DNA of 52,756 nt from CAYNSB01 sp964399625 (GCA_964399625.1 CAYNSB010000029.1:1-52756); one strand, 5' to 3'. Positions 17,512 through 26,858 are shown, counted from the stretch's first letter. The notes: generated by a model from the sequence alone, not told the origin. Numbers and translations are program-made.

Positions 17512-19361
17512 GGCTGGCGTTCCCCCGCCCCGTGCGCCTGTTCCTGGGCCCGATCTTCCAGAAGGAGGTGCGGGTGGCGGGTCGTCGGAGGCGGACGTAC
17601 GCGCTGCGCTGCGCGTACGTGGTGCTGATGATGGGGATCGTCGCGCTCGCGTTCGCCGGGATGATCGACGGGATGGGATCGACACTGCCCGTGCAGCGCC
17701 TGCAGAGGCTGCAGGAGATCGCGCCGATGGTGGCGATGGTGGTGGTGTGGGTTCAGTTCGTGATGCTGGCGCTGTCGGCGCCCATCCTCACGTCCGGGGC
17801 GATCAACGAGGAACGGACGAAGGGAACTCTGGGCACGCTGCTGAGCACGCCGCTGAGCGCGGGGCAGATCGTGTGCGGGAAGCTCGCGTCGCGCCTGGTG
17901 CAGTTGCTGGTGCTGTCGCTGCTGGCGACGCCGCTGCTGCTCTCGATCCGAGTCTTTGGCGGCGTGGAGGCGCGGTTCGTTGTGGCGGGCACGGCGATCG
18001 GGGCGAGCACGGCGGTGCTGGGCGCGGCGCTGGGGCTGGCCTATTCGAATCGACAGCGCCGGGCGGCGCTGGCGGCGCTGTTCGCGGTGCTGAGCCTGGC
18101 GCTTATCGAGGCCGGGCCGATGGTGGCGTACGGGATCGCCGAGGCGTGGTACCGGGATCATTCGTCGGCGTCCTCCCAGCGCGTGGGGCCCCACGTGGAG
18201 TGGCTGAGTGTCGCCAGCGCAACGTGCTCGCCGGCGGCGCTCGGGCTGATGAGCGTGGCGCAATCGGGCGCGCCGGTGCCGACGAACCTGCTGCTGCCTC
18301 TGGATGATCTGGGGCTGGCCGCGGCGCCGGTGGACTGCGGACCGGTCTGGGCATGGAACTGCGGGTACACGCTCACGTGCGCCGGGGGGCTGCTGGCGCT
18401 GACGACCCGCTCGCTGCGCCGGAAGATGGCGCGCGAGGGGGCGGGGCAGCCCTCGACCGCCCCGACGCCCAGCGAGGCGGTCGCGGAGACGGCGAGCGGC
18501 TCTTCGCCGGCGCGGGCCCGCTCGCGCGAGGTGTCGGACGCGCCGGTGCTCTGGCGCGAGGTGCGCCAGGCGAGCTTCGGGTCGCGCACGACGCGGTTTG
18601 TGGTACTGCTGGTGACGCTGGCGATGTTCGGGCTGTTGTACGGGCGCGTGCGGATCGAGGAATCCGGGATGCACGCGATGGTGCTGGTGATCGCGGCGCT
18701 GGGCGTGGTGCTGCAGGCGACGTTCACGACGACGATGGGCTTCGGCTCGGAGCGCGAGGGGCGGACGTGGGACGTGCTGCTGACGACGCCGATGTCGCCG
18801 TCGCGGATCGTGTGGGGCAAGCTCGCGGGCGCGCTGCGATCGCTGTGGTTCTTCCCGACGGTGGCGATGGCGCACATGGTGCTGGCGGTGGCGGCGGGGG
18901 GCGCGCACCCGGTGCTGCTCGTGCACGCGGGGCTCATCCTGCTGGGGCCCGCGGCGCTGCTCTCGGGCGTGGGCACATCGCTGAGCCTGCGTCTGCGGCG
19001 CGGGGCCTCGGCGGCGGTTCTGAACCTGGCGCTGGCCCTGGGGCTGTGGGCGCTGTCGTGGGTGGTGCTGGCGATCGTGTCGGACGCGCTGCGTTTGATG
19101 GGCGAGCGGGACCTGCGGGATCGCCTCGAGGCCGTCCTGTTCTGCATCAACCCGGTGGCGATGGCGGTGTCGGCGTGCGAGGGAGGCGGGGCGCGGCGCG
19201 GGGGCATGAGATACGAGATCCCCGGCATTGGTTCGCACGTGGGGATGGGCACGTTCACGCTGGTGGTGCTGGGCGTCGCGGTCGGGTACGTGGGGCTGGC
19301 GTGGGGCGCGGCACGCCTGGCGATCGCGCGGTTCGTGCGTTGGGCGCCGCGGGCGAGCTGA
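17508..19361 (+). CDS. ABC-2 type exporter permease, duplicated
   Basis: A 617-residue inner-membrane protein with about twelve hydrophobic helices in two similar halves. Each half begins with a cytoplasmic segment followed by the first helix: GPIFQKEVRVAGRRRRTYAL, and later PVLWREVRQASFGSRTTRF. Each half also contains the ABC-2 motif: RTKGTLGTLLSTPLSAGQIV and GRTWDVLLTTPMSPSRIV. Two ABC-2 permease domains are therefore fused in one chain. The start overlaps the ATPase gene's stop. No accessory membrane-fusion protein is visible; the neighbouring large exported proteins may fill that part. Confidence 0.9.
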   Translation: MRLAFPRPVRLFLGPIFQKEVRVAGRRRRTYALRCAYVVLMMGIVALAFAGMIDGMGSTLPVQRLQRLQEIAPMVAMVVVWVQFVMLALSAPILTSGAINEERTKGTLGTLLSTPLSAGQIVCGKLASRLVQLLVLSLLATPLLLSIRVFGGVEARFVVAGTAIGASTAVLGAALGLAYSNRQRRAALAALFAVLSLALIEAGPMVAYGIAEAWYRDHSSASSQRVGPHVEWLSVASATCSPAALGLMSVAQSGAPVPTNLLLPLDDLGLAAAPVDCGPVWAWNCGYTLTCAGGLLALTTRSLRRKMAREGAGQPSTAPTPSEAVAETASGSSPARARSREVSDAPVLWREVRQASFGSRTTRFVVLLVTLAMFGLLYGRVRIEESGMHAMVLVIAALGVVLQATFTTTMGFGSEREGRTWDVLLTTPMSPSRIVWGKLAGALRSLWFFPTVAMAHMVLAVAAGGAHPVLLVHAGLILLGPAALLSGVGTSLSLRLRRGASAAVLNLALALGLWALSWVVLAIVSDALRLMGERDLRDRLEAVLFCINPVAMAVSACEGGGARRGGMRYEIPGIGSHVGMGTFTLVVLGVAVGYVGLAWGAARLAIARFVRWAPRAS

Positions 19362-19391
19362 GGCGGTGAAGTCCTGCCGCGGACGAGCCGA

Positions 19392-19397
19392 TAACAC
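19392..19397 (+). promoter_or_regulatory. Candidate -10 element, leaderless geometry
   Basis: TAACAC ends six bases before the ATG at 19404. The intervening gggagc could be mistaken for a ribosome binding site but is too close to the start to work as one. The short gap to the permease (42 bases) also allows read-through. Confidence 0.3.
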
Positions 19398-19403
19398 GGG
19401 AGC

Positions 19404-22271
19404 ATGGATCGCGCCTCGATCCGCCGTTGTCGGCGCGCGCACCCGCGCAGGGTGCTGGCGTTGTGGTGCGCGCTGACGCTGGCGTGCGCAGGGGCCCGGG
19501 GTCAGCAGGCGTCGGCGGTTGATGCGCCGGCGATGGACCCCATCGTGCTGGGCGACGGGGGCGGCGCGGTGAAGGGGCGACGCCCCGATGCCGCGCAGCG
19601 GATCGTGCGCCTCTTCGATTTCGAGCGGCACCTGAACGACCCGGCCCGCGCGGAGCTCTTTGAGCTGCCCCGAGACTGGGACCTGGCCCAAGACGGCGAC
19701 AAGTCGCCGCGCGCGGGGTATCCGCGGTGGAACTCGGCCGCGCTCGACGGCGACGTGGCGTTCGAGGGCGAGTCGTCGCTGCGCCTGGACGTCCGCGGCG
19801 GCTCGGTGTGCCTGCGCCTGCACGCGGGCGCGGCGCCGGTGTTCCCCGCGACGCAGTACCTGGTGTCCGCGAAGGTGCGGACGCTGGGACTGAACCGGGC
19901 GCGGGCGGTGATCGTGGCGCGGTACCTGGACCAATCGGGGCGCCCCATCGAGCGGAGCGAGCAGGTGAGCGAGCTGGCCTCGGGCAAGGAGTGGGCGCTG
20001 GTGAGCGTGACCCTCCCCGGGACGATTGACGAGTCGGCGTTCGTGCAGGTGGACCTCTCGATCGTGCAGCCCGAGGTGTTCGCCGACGCGGGCCTCGGAC
20101 CGCACCAGGTCTGGGAGGAGGACTACGCGGGGCGCGCGTGGTTCGACGACGTGGCGATCGTGCAGCTTCCCTCGGTGCGGATGGGCACGGGAACCGCGGG
20201 GAACATCGTGCCGTCCGAGCAGAAGCCGGGGATCGAGGTGAGGGTGCGCGATCTCTCGGGCGAAGACCTTTGGGCGAGCCTGATCGTGCAGGACGCGTGG
20301 GGGCGGACGGTCGATCGCAGCGAGCGGGCGCTCGAGGGCGGGCGGAGCTCGTGGAAGTGGGAGCCGGCGCTGTCGGCCTATGGGTGGTACCACGGCGTGC
20401 TCGAGCTCCGCGCCAAGGAGCGTCGGGTCGGCTCGTCGAGCGTGGACTTCGTGTGGGCCGCGCCCTCGGCGCGCGCCGGCCCCGAGCGATCTCGCTTCGG
20501 CGTGGTGCTCGACGAGATTCCCGATCGCGCCGACGCGGCGCTGGAGCGCCTGCTCGAGGCCAGCGGCAGCGGGCACGTCGTGGCGCCGGCGTGGGGCGAG
20601 GCAACCCGGGCGCAGGACATCGAGGGGATCTCGGTGCGTCTTTCGGGGCTCGCGGGCGTGTGGGCCCACCACGGCCGGCAGACCTCGCTGTGCTTGGCGC
20701 GCGTGCCGGGCGCGTTGGCGGAGGAATCCCACGTGGACGCTCGGCGTCCGCTGGCGATCTTCGCGCTCCCCGCGGCGATGTGGGGCCCGTACCTGAGCCC
20801 GCTGCTGGACCGCCTGGGACAGACGGTGTCGCGCTGGCAGGTGGGCGATCCGCGCGAGGCGGCGGGCGACAGCGCAGAGGACGACTCGGCCCCGCTGATG
20901 GGCGCGCTGCGTCGCCTGGTGCCCGGGCCGGTGATCGCGACGGGCGGTTCGATCGAGGAGCCCCGCGAGACGTCCGCGCCCCGCGGGCGCGAGACGATCC
21001 TGCCCGTGCCGATCGGGATGGGCTGGTCGGGCGCGGCGGAGGCGGCGCGCGCGTGGTGCCAGGGCGGGCGCTCGGGCTCGATCACGTTCCTGCTGGACCC
21101 CTCGCACGAGGGCGTGACGCCGGCGCAGAGCGTGTCGCGCCTGGTCAAGCAGATGGTGGGGCTGTGGTCCGAGGCGGGCGGTGCGCCGGTGGGGAGCGAG
21201 TCTGGCGATCATGCGCCGTGGCTGATGATGTCGCAGGCGTGGTCGTGGCGCTCGACGCCCGGGCTCTCGCAGGAGCCGGCGGCGATGCCCGAGGCAGCGC
21301 TGGCGGCGTGGCGTGTCGCGTCCGAGCGGCTGCAGGGCCGTCGGGTGCTGGGGTCGTTCCCCGCGAGCTCGGGCATCACGTGCTTTGTGCTGGGCGCGGA
21401 CGAGGCGGGGCGGAGCGGGGCGCTCGTGGCTTGGCGCGATCGCCCCGGCGAGGACGGGGGCGATGGGGCGCTCGAGGCGTACCTGGGCCCCGGGGCGGTG
21501 CGCGTCGTGGACTGCTTCGGCAACGAGCGGCGCGAGGAGCCGACGCGGGTGCGCTCGCACCAGGGCGTGACGCAGGTGCACCGCATCCCCCTCTCGGACG
21601 AGCCCGTGTTCGTGGAGGACGTGGACACGGGGCTGGCGCGATTCGTCGCGGGCTTCGGCGTTGAGCCCGCGCAGGTGTCGTGCGATGGGCAGGAGCGGAC
21701 GCTCACGATGCGCCTGAGCAACCCGTGGGGGATGCGCGTGTCCGGGCGCATCCGCGTGGTCGAGCCCGCGGCGGCGCCCGCTGGCGAGGGCGATGGCTGG
21801 CGCATCGCGCCGCGCGAGCAGTCGTTCGCGATGGACCCCGGGCAGAGCGTGTCGCTGCCCGTGTCGGTGTCGTTCAGCGACGTGGAGGAGGCGGGCCCGC
21901 GCCCGTTCGTGGCCGAGGTGGAGCTCTCCGCGGGCAAGGACTACCCGCCGGTGCGCCTGCGCGGCACGATCGAGGTGACGCTCGCGAATCTGCATCTTGA
22001 GGTCTCGCAGCGGAGCGCGGGGCGGGACGTCGTCGTGGAGGCGCAGGTGACCAACCACGGGCGCGAGGCGGCGACGCTCTCGCTGGGGGTGTTCGCGCCC
22101 GGGCAGCCGCGCCAGCACGCGAGCGTGAGCGACCTCCAGCCCGGGGCGACGACGACGCGCCGGTTCGTGTTCCCGAACGCGGGCGGCGCTCTGCGGGGGC
22201 AGCGCGTGAGCGTGGGCGTGCAGCAGGTCGAGCACGCGGGCCGCCTGAACAAGAGCGTGGTGGTGGAGTAG
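19404..22271 (+). CDS. Large secreted protein, glycoside-hydrolase-like architecture, unknown function
   Basis: A 955-residue protein with an N-terminal signal peptide (RRVLALWCALTLACAGARGQ). Residues about 70-260 look like a carbohydrate-binding-type beta-sandwich (LFDFERHLNDP, FEGESSLRLDVRGGSVCLRL, AWFDDVAIVQLP). A central region (about 360-700) has the alternating beta/alpha pattern and Trp-rich strands of a TIM-barrel-like domain (RFGVVLDEIPDRADAALERL, SRWQVGDPREAAGDSAED). The C-terminus has beta-sandwich segments. No catalytic acid pair is assigned, so enzymatic activity is a guess. It directly follows the ABC exporter and may depend on the same transcript. Confidence 0.6.
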   Translation: MDRASIRRCRRAHPRRVLALWCALTLACAGARGQQASAVDAPAMDPIVLGDGGGAVKGRRPDAAQRIVRLFDFERHLNDPARAELFELPRDWDLAQDGDKSPRAGYPRWNSAALDGDVAFEGESSLRLDVRGGSVCLRLHAGAAPVFPATQYLVSAKVRTLGLNRARAVIVARYLDQSGRPIERSEQVSELASGKEWALVSVTLPGTIDESAFVQVDLSIVQPEVFADAGLGPHQVWEEDYAGRAWFDDVAIVQLPSVRMGTGTAGNIVPSEQKPGIEVRVRDLSGEDLWASLIVQDAWGRTVDRSERALEGGRSSWKWEPALSAYGWYHGVLELRAKERRVGSSSVDFVWAAPSARAGPERSRFGVVLDEIPDRADAALERLLEASGSGHVVAPAWGEATRAQDIEGISVRLSGLAGVWAHHGRQTSLCLARVPGALAEESHVDARRPLAIFALPAAMWGPYLSPLLDRLGQTVSRWQVGDPREAAGDSAEDDSAPLMGALRRLVPGPVIATGGSIEEPRETSAPRGRETILPVPIGMGWSGAAEAARAWCQGGRSGSITFLLDPSHEGVTPAQSVSRLVKQMVGLWSEAGGAPVGSESGDHAPWLMMSQAWSWRSTPGLSQEPAAMPEAALAAWRVASERLQGRRVLGSFPASSGITCFVLGADEAGRSGALVAWRDRPGEDGGDGALEAYLGPGAVRVVDCFGNERREEPTRVRSHQGVTQVHRIPLSDEPVFVEDVDTGLARFVAGFGVEPAQVSCDGQERTLTMRLSNPWGMRVSGRIRVVEPAAAPAGEGDGWRIAPREQSFAMDPGQSVSLPVSVSFSDVEEAGPRPFVAEVELSAGKDYPPVRLRGTIEVTLANLHLEVSQRSAGRDVVVEAQVTNHGREAATLSLGVFAPGQPRQHASVSDLQPGATTTRRFVFPNAGGALRGQRVSVGVQQVEHAGRLNKSVVVE

Positions 22272-22293
22272 GGCCCGGGCCGATCCCGGCGTG

Positions 22294-22299
22294 TACCCT
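22294..22299 (+). promoter_or_regulatory. Candidate -10 element, leaderless geometry
   Basis: TACCCT followed by five bases and the GTG of holA at 22305. There is no purine-rich ribosome binding site, and the whole gap from the previous stop is only 33 bases. Confidence 0.4.
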
Positions 22300-22304
22300 C
22301 CCGC

Positions 22305-23348
22305 GTGGCCAAGAAACCCGCCGCTCCTGTCGTGCTCGATGCCCAGACGCGCATCGCCGTGCTCATCGGCGAGGACGCGTTCATGGCGGGCGAGTACACG
22401 AACATGCTGCGCGAGGCGCTGACGCAGGCGCACGGGGCCGACGGCTTCGACACGATCCGGTTCGATGGCGCCAGCGCGAGGATCGGGGACGTGCTGGACG
22501 AGTGCCGCACGTTCGGGCTGATGGCCTCGCACAAGCTTGTGCTCGTGGACAACGCGGAGCAGCTCATCAAGGAGGACGCGCGTCCGATCATGGAGCGCTA
22601 CGCGGAGGACCCCAGCGCGGGCGCCACGCTCGTGCTGCGCTGCGGGCGCTGGTACAAGGGCAAGCTCGACGAGAAGATCGAGGCGGTCGGTTGCCTCGTG
22701 CAACTGGCGGAGATCAGCCCCGAGCAGGCGGTGAACTGGGCGATGCGCCGGGGGCCCAAGCGTCACAACGCGAGCGTGGATCGCGCCGCGGCCGAGCTGC
22801 TCGTGCAGAAGCTGGGCGTGGAGCTGGGTCACCTCGATACCGAGCTCGAGAAGCTCGCGACGTTCGCGGGCGGATCGAGCAAGGAGGGAGCGCCGGCGGT
22901 GGCGATCACCGCGGCGATGGTGGGCGAGATGGTCGGTCTGACGCGCGAGGAGGAGGCGTGGGGGTTGCAGTCCACGATCCTCTCGGGCGACGCGGGCGCG
23001 GCGCTGGCGCACCTGCGCGTCATCCTGGACAACTCGCGGAAGGACGCGGCGGTTCCGCTCTCCTGGGCGTGCATGGACCTGGCCCGGAAGCTGCACGCGG
23101 CGTCGCGGGGTGTCCGCCAGGGCGAGAATCCGTGGCAGCTCGCGGGCAAGCTCAAGCTATGGGGCCCCAGCAAGGACGTGATCCTCGCGGCCGCGGCGAG
23201 GGTGGACCCGGCGCGGATGGCGCGGATGCTGGGCGAGGCGGTGGACGCGGACCGTCGTTCCAAGTCCGGGCTGGGCTCGTTCGAGCGGAACCTTGAGCGT
23301 CTGGTGCTGGGGATGGCGGGCGCGATCCGCGAGTCGTCCGGTCGCTGA
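22305..23348 (+). CDS. holA: DNA polymerase III delta subunit
   Basis: The clamp-loader subunit that opens the sliding clamp, 347 residues, the usual length. The N-terminal domain reads IAVLIGEDAFMAGEYTNMLR, then FDTIRFDGASARIGDVLDEC and FGLMASHKLVLVDNAEQLI. The middle VNWAMRR and LLVQKLGVELGHLDTELEKL (about 140-190) and the C-terminal helical collar are typical of HolA/DUF1172-type proteins. The first domain has no Walker motif, as expected for delta. GTG 22305 is the start indicated by the close -10-like hexamer. It is unrelated in function to its neighbours. Confidence 0.88.
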   Translation: MAKKPAAPVVLDAQTRIAVLIGEDAFMAGEYTNMLREALTQAHGADGFDTIRFDGASARIGDVLDECRTFGLMASHKLVLVDNAEQLIKEDARPIMERYAEDPSAGATLVLRCGRWYKGKLDEKIEAVGCLVQLAEISPEQAVNWAMRRGPKRHNASVDRAAAELLVQKLGVELGHLDTELEKLATFAGGSSKEGAPAVAITAAMVGEMVGLTREEEAWGLQSTILSGDAGAALAHLRVILDNSRKDAAVPLSWACMDLARKLHAASRGVRQGENPWQLAGKLKLWGPSKDVILAAAARVDPARMARMLGEAVDADRRSKSGLGSFERNLERLVLGMAGAIRESSGR

Positions 23349-23469
23349 GCGGGTTTCGCACAAGCAAAAACTGCCGATTCGCCGATAGTGAGGCGTGGGT
23401 CCGTCGTGAGGGCGGAGGATGCCGCTCGCGCGCCGACGAGAGAGGGGACCCAAGGTCGGAGGACCGTCT

Positions 23470-24756
23470 ATGAAGGCTGATCGAACGGGTGGTCGCGCGT
23501 TGGCGGTGATGGCGCTCGTGGGCGCATCGCTGGGGCTGGTCGCCTGCCGGGGCGGCGGGTCGAGCCCGCGCCGACCATCGCCGGCGGTGAGCACGGGGCT
23601 GAGCGGGCTGGCGTCGCGCCAGGGTGCCGAGGAGCCCGCTCCGACCTCGGGCGGGTCGCCCAACGGCATCGAGCCCGCGGTGGACGTGCAGTCGGTGCTG
23701 TCGAAGATGGACTCTCGCGGGACGCCGGCCAAGCCGGCGCCCGCCAAGCCCGCGGCGAGCGATCCCAAGTCGAGCGCGCCGGTGGCGAGCGCCAAGCCCA
23801 AGCCCGATCCCGAGGCCGAGCCGGAACTCGAGACGATCGTGTCCGTGGGTGAGCGGCGCGAGCCCGATGGCGAAGCGCCGATCCCGCCGGGATTCCGTCC
23901 GCCACTGGCGCCGCCGATGCCCGGCGAGCGGGTGGTGGTGAACACCGCCCCCCCACCGCCCGAGCCGCTCGAGGCGCAGATCCGCAAGACGAGCGTGTCG
24001 CTGGTGGACCTGCTGCGTCGCCAGTCGCTGGAGAGCCGAGCGCCGTTCCAGAGTTACGTGGGCCTGGCGATGCTGGAGGCGATCCAGCCCGGGGCGATGC
24101 AGAAGATCATCGACGGGCGGACGACATCGGGCACGCCGCTCTCGCCGGAGGAGCAGCGGGTGGTGGAGGCGTTGCAGTCGTTCGCGCGGGGCGCGGGCGA
24201 GCTGCCCGGGTTCACCTCGTCGAGCGAGATGTTCAAGCGCTTGGCGTCGATGAGCGCGAGCGTGGAGCGGACGCTGCAGATGCGGATCCACGCGGCGGCC
24301 CTGGCGTCGCGCGTGCTGTCGTTCGGTCGCTACGCGCCGCTGCCGCGCGCCATGTTCGTGCAGGGGCGGTCGCCGCGGTTCCTGGTGTACTGCGAGATCG
24401 AGCACTTCGCGAGCCAGTCGCTGAGCGAGGCCGACGCGCTGCGCCTGAGCCAGCAGTCGGGCTCGGGCGTGGACCCGGGGGACCGTGTGCGGGTGGAGGT
24501 GAGCCAGGAGCTCGTGCTGTACTCGGGCGAGGGCGCGATGGTGTGGAATCAGCCCGAGCAGAGCGTGAGCGAGACGAGCCGGAACGTGCGCCGGGACTTC
24601 TTCCTGACCAACGACGTGACGTTGCCGGCGACGCTGTCGATCGGGAAGTACTCGCTGAAGGTGATCATGCGGGACAAGATCAGCGGCGTGCAGGACGAGG
24701 TGGCGATCCCGCTGGAGATCGTGGCCGACACGGGCTTCGCGAACGTGGGCCCGTGA
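23470..24756 (+). CDS. Lipoprotein of unknown function
   Basis: A 428-residue protein. The lipobox LGLVAC places the lipidated Cys at residue 26. A low-complexity Pro/Ala/Ser/Lys-rich linker covers about 30-150. A folded domain (about 165-428) reads LVDLLRRQSLESRAPFQSYV, then FLVYCEIEHFASQSL and RVRVEVSQELVLYSGEGAMV, suggesting helical then beta-rich parts. ATG 23470 is supported by a GGAGG ribosome binding site seven bases before it. Its stop codon TGA abuts the reversed stop of the next gene with no spacer. I recognise no family; a planctomycete-specific envelope protein is the likely nature. Confidence 0.75.
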   Translation: MKADRTGGRALAVMALVGASLGLVACRGGGSSPRRPSPAVSTGLSGLASRQGAEEPAPTSGGSPNGIEPAVDVQSVLSKMDSRGTPAKPAPAKPAASDPKSSAPVASAKPKPDPEAEPELETIVSVGERREPDGEAPIPPGFRPPLAPPMPGERVVVNTAPPPPEPLEAQIRKTSVSLVDLLRRQSLESRAPFQSYVGLAMLEAIQPGAMQKIIDGRTTSGTPLSPEEQRVVEALQSFARGAGELPGFTSSSEMFKRLASMSASVERTLQMRIHAAALASRVLSFGRYAPLPRAMFVQGRSPRFLVYCEIEHFASQSLSEADALRLSQQSGSGVDPGDRVRVEVSQELVLYSGEGAMVWNQPEQSVSETSRNVRRDFFLTNDVTLPATLSIGKYSLKVIMRDKISGVQDEVAIPLEIVADTGFANVGP

Positions 24757-25551
24757 TCAGGCGGCGCCAATCGCGATCTTGAGCCCCACGCCCAGGAGCG
24801 TCGTCGCGACCAGGGCGATGAATCCCATGGGCATGAGCACCCACGCGCCGCGGCGCAGGCGCGCGTGGTCCACGACGAAGCGTCGCCACCACCAGATGAG
24901 CGCGATCGCGTAGAGGCCCATGAGCGGCGTGAGGATGGAGCCGGGACCGATGGGCCCGCGCCCCGAGGGGTCCGCGAGAAGCGCCGTGGCGACGAACCCC
25001 GCGAACCACGCCCACGTCCACGCCAGGCACCAGGGCAGGGCAAGGACGGCGGCGCGAGCGCACGCCCGGAGCGTGCGCCCGGGCGGCACCGCCGAACCGC
25101 CCAGGCTCAGGCGCATCCAGACGAGCGCGGCCATGGCGATCGCCGGCACGACCCCCAGCAGCGGGAAGACGAACAGGGGATTGGCGAAGACGCCGACGGC
25201 GTCGCGCTCGCCCACCAGGATCGCGGCGTCGTGTCCGTAGGGCCAGAGGATCGCGAGCGGATCGAGAGAGACCCAGCGCGTGCCGGTGTTCAGGCGGGAG
25301 ATCGCGGCGCACAGCGCGAGCATCGCGCCGCCCGAGAGATGGATCGCGGCGACCCAGAGCGCGAGCAACGCGCGGGGGACCTCGGGCAACGCGGGTGCCT
25401 CGGCGGGCACGGACCGATCGGCGCGCCACAGCGACGCGGGCGCGAGCGAGCGCACGCTGATCGTGCGCCACGGGGTCGGGATCGTCGGTGGGTCGTGCAT
25501 GAGGATCGGCGTCGCTGCGGACTTATCGGCGTGATCCCGGGATGGCTCCAT
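24757..25551 (-). CDS. Multi-pass membrane protein, unknown function
   Basis: A 264-residue protein with about six hydrophobic segments, for example ALLALWVAAIHLSGGAMLAL, FVFPLLGVVPAIAMAALVW, AWFAGFVATALLA and MGFIALVATTLLGVGLKIAI. The N-terminal 45 residues are polar. ATG 25551 starts just after the MFS stop at 25562, so the two are probably one operon. The frame stays open farther upstream only as an overlap with the MFS gene, which I do not count. The helix pattern recalls Yip1-like membrane proteins but I cannot assign one. Confidence 0.7.
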   Translation of the reverse strand: MEPSRDHADKSAATPILMHDPPTIPTPWRTISVRSLAPASLWRADRSVPAEAPALPEVPRALLALWVAAIHLSGGAMLALCAAISRLNTGTRWVSLDPLAILWPYGHDAAILVGERDAVGVFANPLFVFPLLGVVPAIAMAALVWMRLSLGGSAVPPGRTLRACARAAVLALPWCLAWTWAWFAGFVATALLADPSGRGPIGPGSILTPLMGLYAIALIWWWRRFVVDHARLRRGAWVLMPMGFIALVATTLLGVGLKIAIGAA

Positions 25552-25561
25552 CGCGGTCCGG

Positions 25562-26851
25562 CTACAGCGAGGGGGCTTCATCGGCGTCGTGCCCCTTGGT
25601 GCCCGGGGGGACCGCCAGGAACGGGGCCACGAGCAGCCCCGCGATGTAGATGAAGCCGACCCACCACATGGCGCCCGCGGCCCCGCCCGCGTGGGCGGCG
25701 ATCCAGCCGGCGACGATGGTGCCCGCGGCGGAAATGAGTCGTCCGACGTTGTACGTGACGCCCGCGCCGAGCGTGCGCACGAGCGTGGGGAACAGGGGTG
25801 GGATGTACAAGGGGAACATGCCAAAGACGCCCTGCGCAAAGAACATGATCGCGCCGCTCACCCACCAGATGCTGCTCTGGGTGGGCGCGTGCCACAGCCC
25901 CACGAGCGTGCAGGTGAGTGCGCCGGCGAAGAAGATCGCGAAGGCGCGGCGGTAGCCCAGCGCCTGCGCCGTGTGCGTGCCGACGAAGTACGCGATGATG
26001 CTCACGACGAAGTAGAAGATGGAAAGGTCCGAGGCGAGCGCCTGCTTCCGCGCGATGTCCCAGTCGCGGACGCCCGCCATCTGCTGCGCGGCCTGGGGCG
26101 CGAAGTAGAGGAACGCCCAGATCGTGGTGAGCGCCGTGGACGTGAGGGCGGTGGTCACGAGCGTGGTGCGCACCAGGCGGCGTGAGAAGAGTGCCGAGAC
26201 CGGCGGCGGGCGGACGGAACGCGCCTGTTCGGCCCAGGCCTCGGGCTCGGGCACGGCCTTGCGAATCCAGAGAGTAAGCACCGCAGGCACCACCCCCACG
26301 ACGAACACCCACCGCGGGTCCAGGTCCTTCATCGCCTTGGCGGTGAGCGCTGCGGCGATGCACCCGACGGTGTATCCGGATTGCAGCGCGGCGCTCGCCC
26401 AGGCGCGGTGGCGGGTGTGGAGCGTTTCGGAAACGAGCGCCGAGCCCGCGGCCCACTCGCCCCCGATGCCCAGCGCCGCGATGAACCGGAAGATGAGCAG
26501 GTGCCACCACGTCTGGGCGAAGAAGGACAGCCCCGTGAAGAGCGCGTAGGTCAGGACCGTGAGAGTCAGGGTTCGGACGCGCCCGAGGCGGTCGCCCATG
26601 CGCCCGAACGCCGCGCCCCCCACCGCCCACCCGATCAGGAATGCCGCCTGAACCCAGGCGCCGTGCTGGGTGACCTCGGCTGTCGTCGGTGCCCTTCCCC
26701 ACTCGTGCTGGAGCAACTGGTTGATGAGGCGGGGCGCGACGGCGATGTACAGGTAGCCGTCCAGCCCGTCGAACGCCCACCCGAGCCAGGCGGCGATCAG
26801 CGGTCGCCAATGGATGGGCTCGTTGTGAGGGGGGGGCGGTTTGGACGTCAC
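25562..26851 (-). CDS. Major facilitator superfamily transporter (metabolite:H+ symporter type)
   Basis: A 429-residue inner-membrane transporter with twelve helices. Key motifs are WLGWAFDGLDGYLYIAVAPR in helix 1, the loop GAAFGRMGDRLGRVRTLTL (the family's GxxxDRxGR motif), and RFIAALGIGGEWAAGSALVS in helix 5. These resemble the sialate/aromatic-acid/metabolite H+ symporter group, where substrates are usually organic acids; the substrate here is unknown. GTG 26851 is chosen because helix 1 follows at normal distance and a -10-like hexamer lies seven bases upstream. It probably heads an operon with the membrane protein at 24757-25551. Confidence 0.88.
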   Translation of the reverse strand: MTSKPPPPHNEPIHWRPLIAAWLGWAFDGLDGYLYIAVAPRLINQLLQHEWGRAPTTAEVTQHGAWVQAAFLIGWAVGGAAFGRMGDRLGRVRTLTLTVLTYALFTGLSFFAQTWWHLLIFRFIAALGIGGEWAAGSALVSETLHTRHRAWASAALQSGYTVGCIAAALTAKAMKDLDPRWVFVVGVVPAVLTLWIRKAVPEPEAWAEQARSVRPPPVSALFSRRLVRTTLVTTALTSTALTTIWAFLYFAPQAAQQMAGVRDWDIARKQALASDLSIFYFVVSIIAYFVGTHTAQALGYRRAFAIFFAGALTCTLVGLWHAPTQSSIWWVSGAIMFFAQGVFGMFPLYIPPLFPTLVRTLGAGVTYNVGRLISAAGTIVAGWIAAHAGGAAGAMWWVGFIYIAGLLVAPFLAVPPGTKGHDADEAPSL

Positions 26852-26858
26852 CCCGCCC

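Noticed and set aside
17394..23096. A 1900-codon open frame on the minus strand opposite the ABC genes, secreted protein and holA
   Set aside because: Arg/His/Leu-rich with no domains. It is the mirror of high-GC third-position bias in the plus-strand genes, all of which show clear family motifs and coupled starts.
24757..25839. A longer start for the membrane protein, extending to 25839
   Set aside because: The extra 96 residues overlap the MFS gene in another frame and are Ser/Pro/Arg-rich with no hydrophobic pattern.
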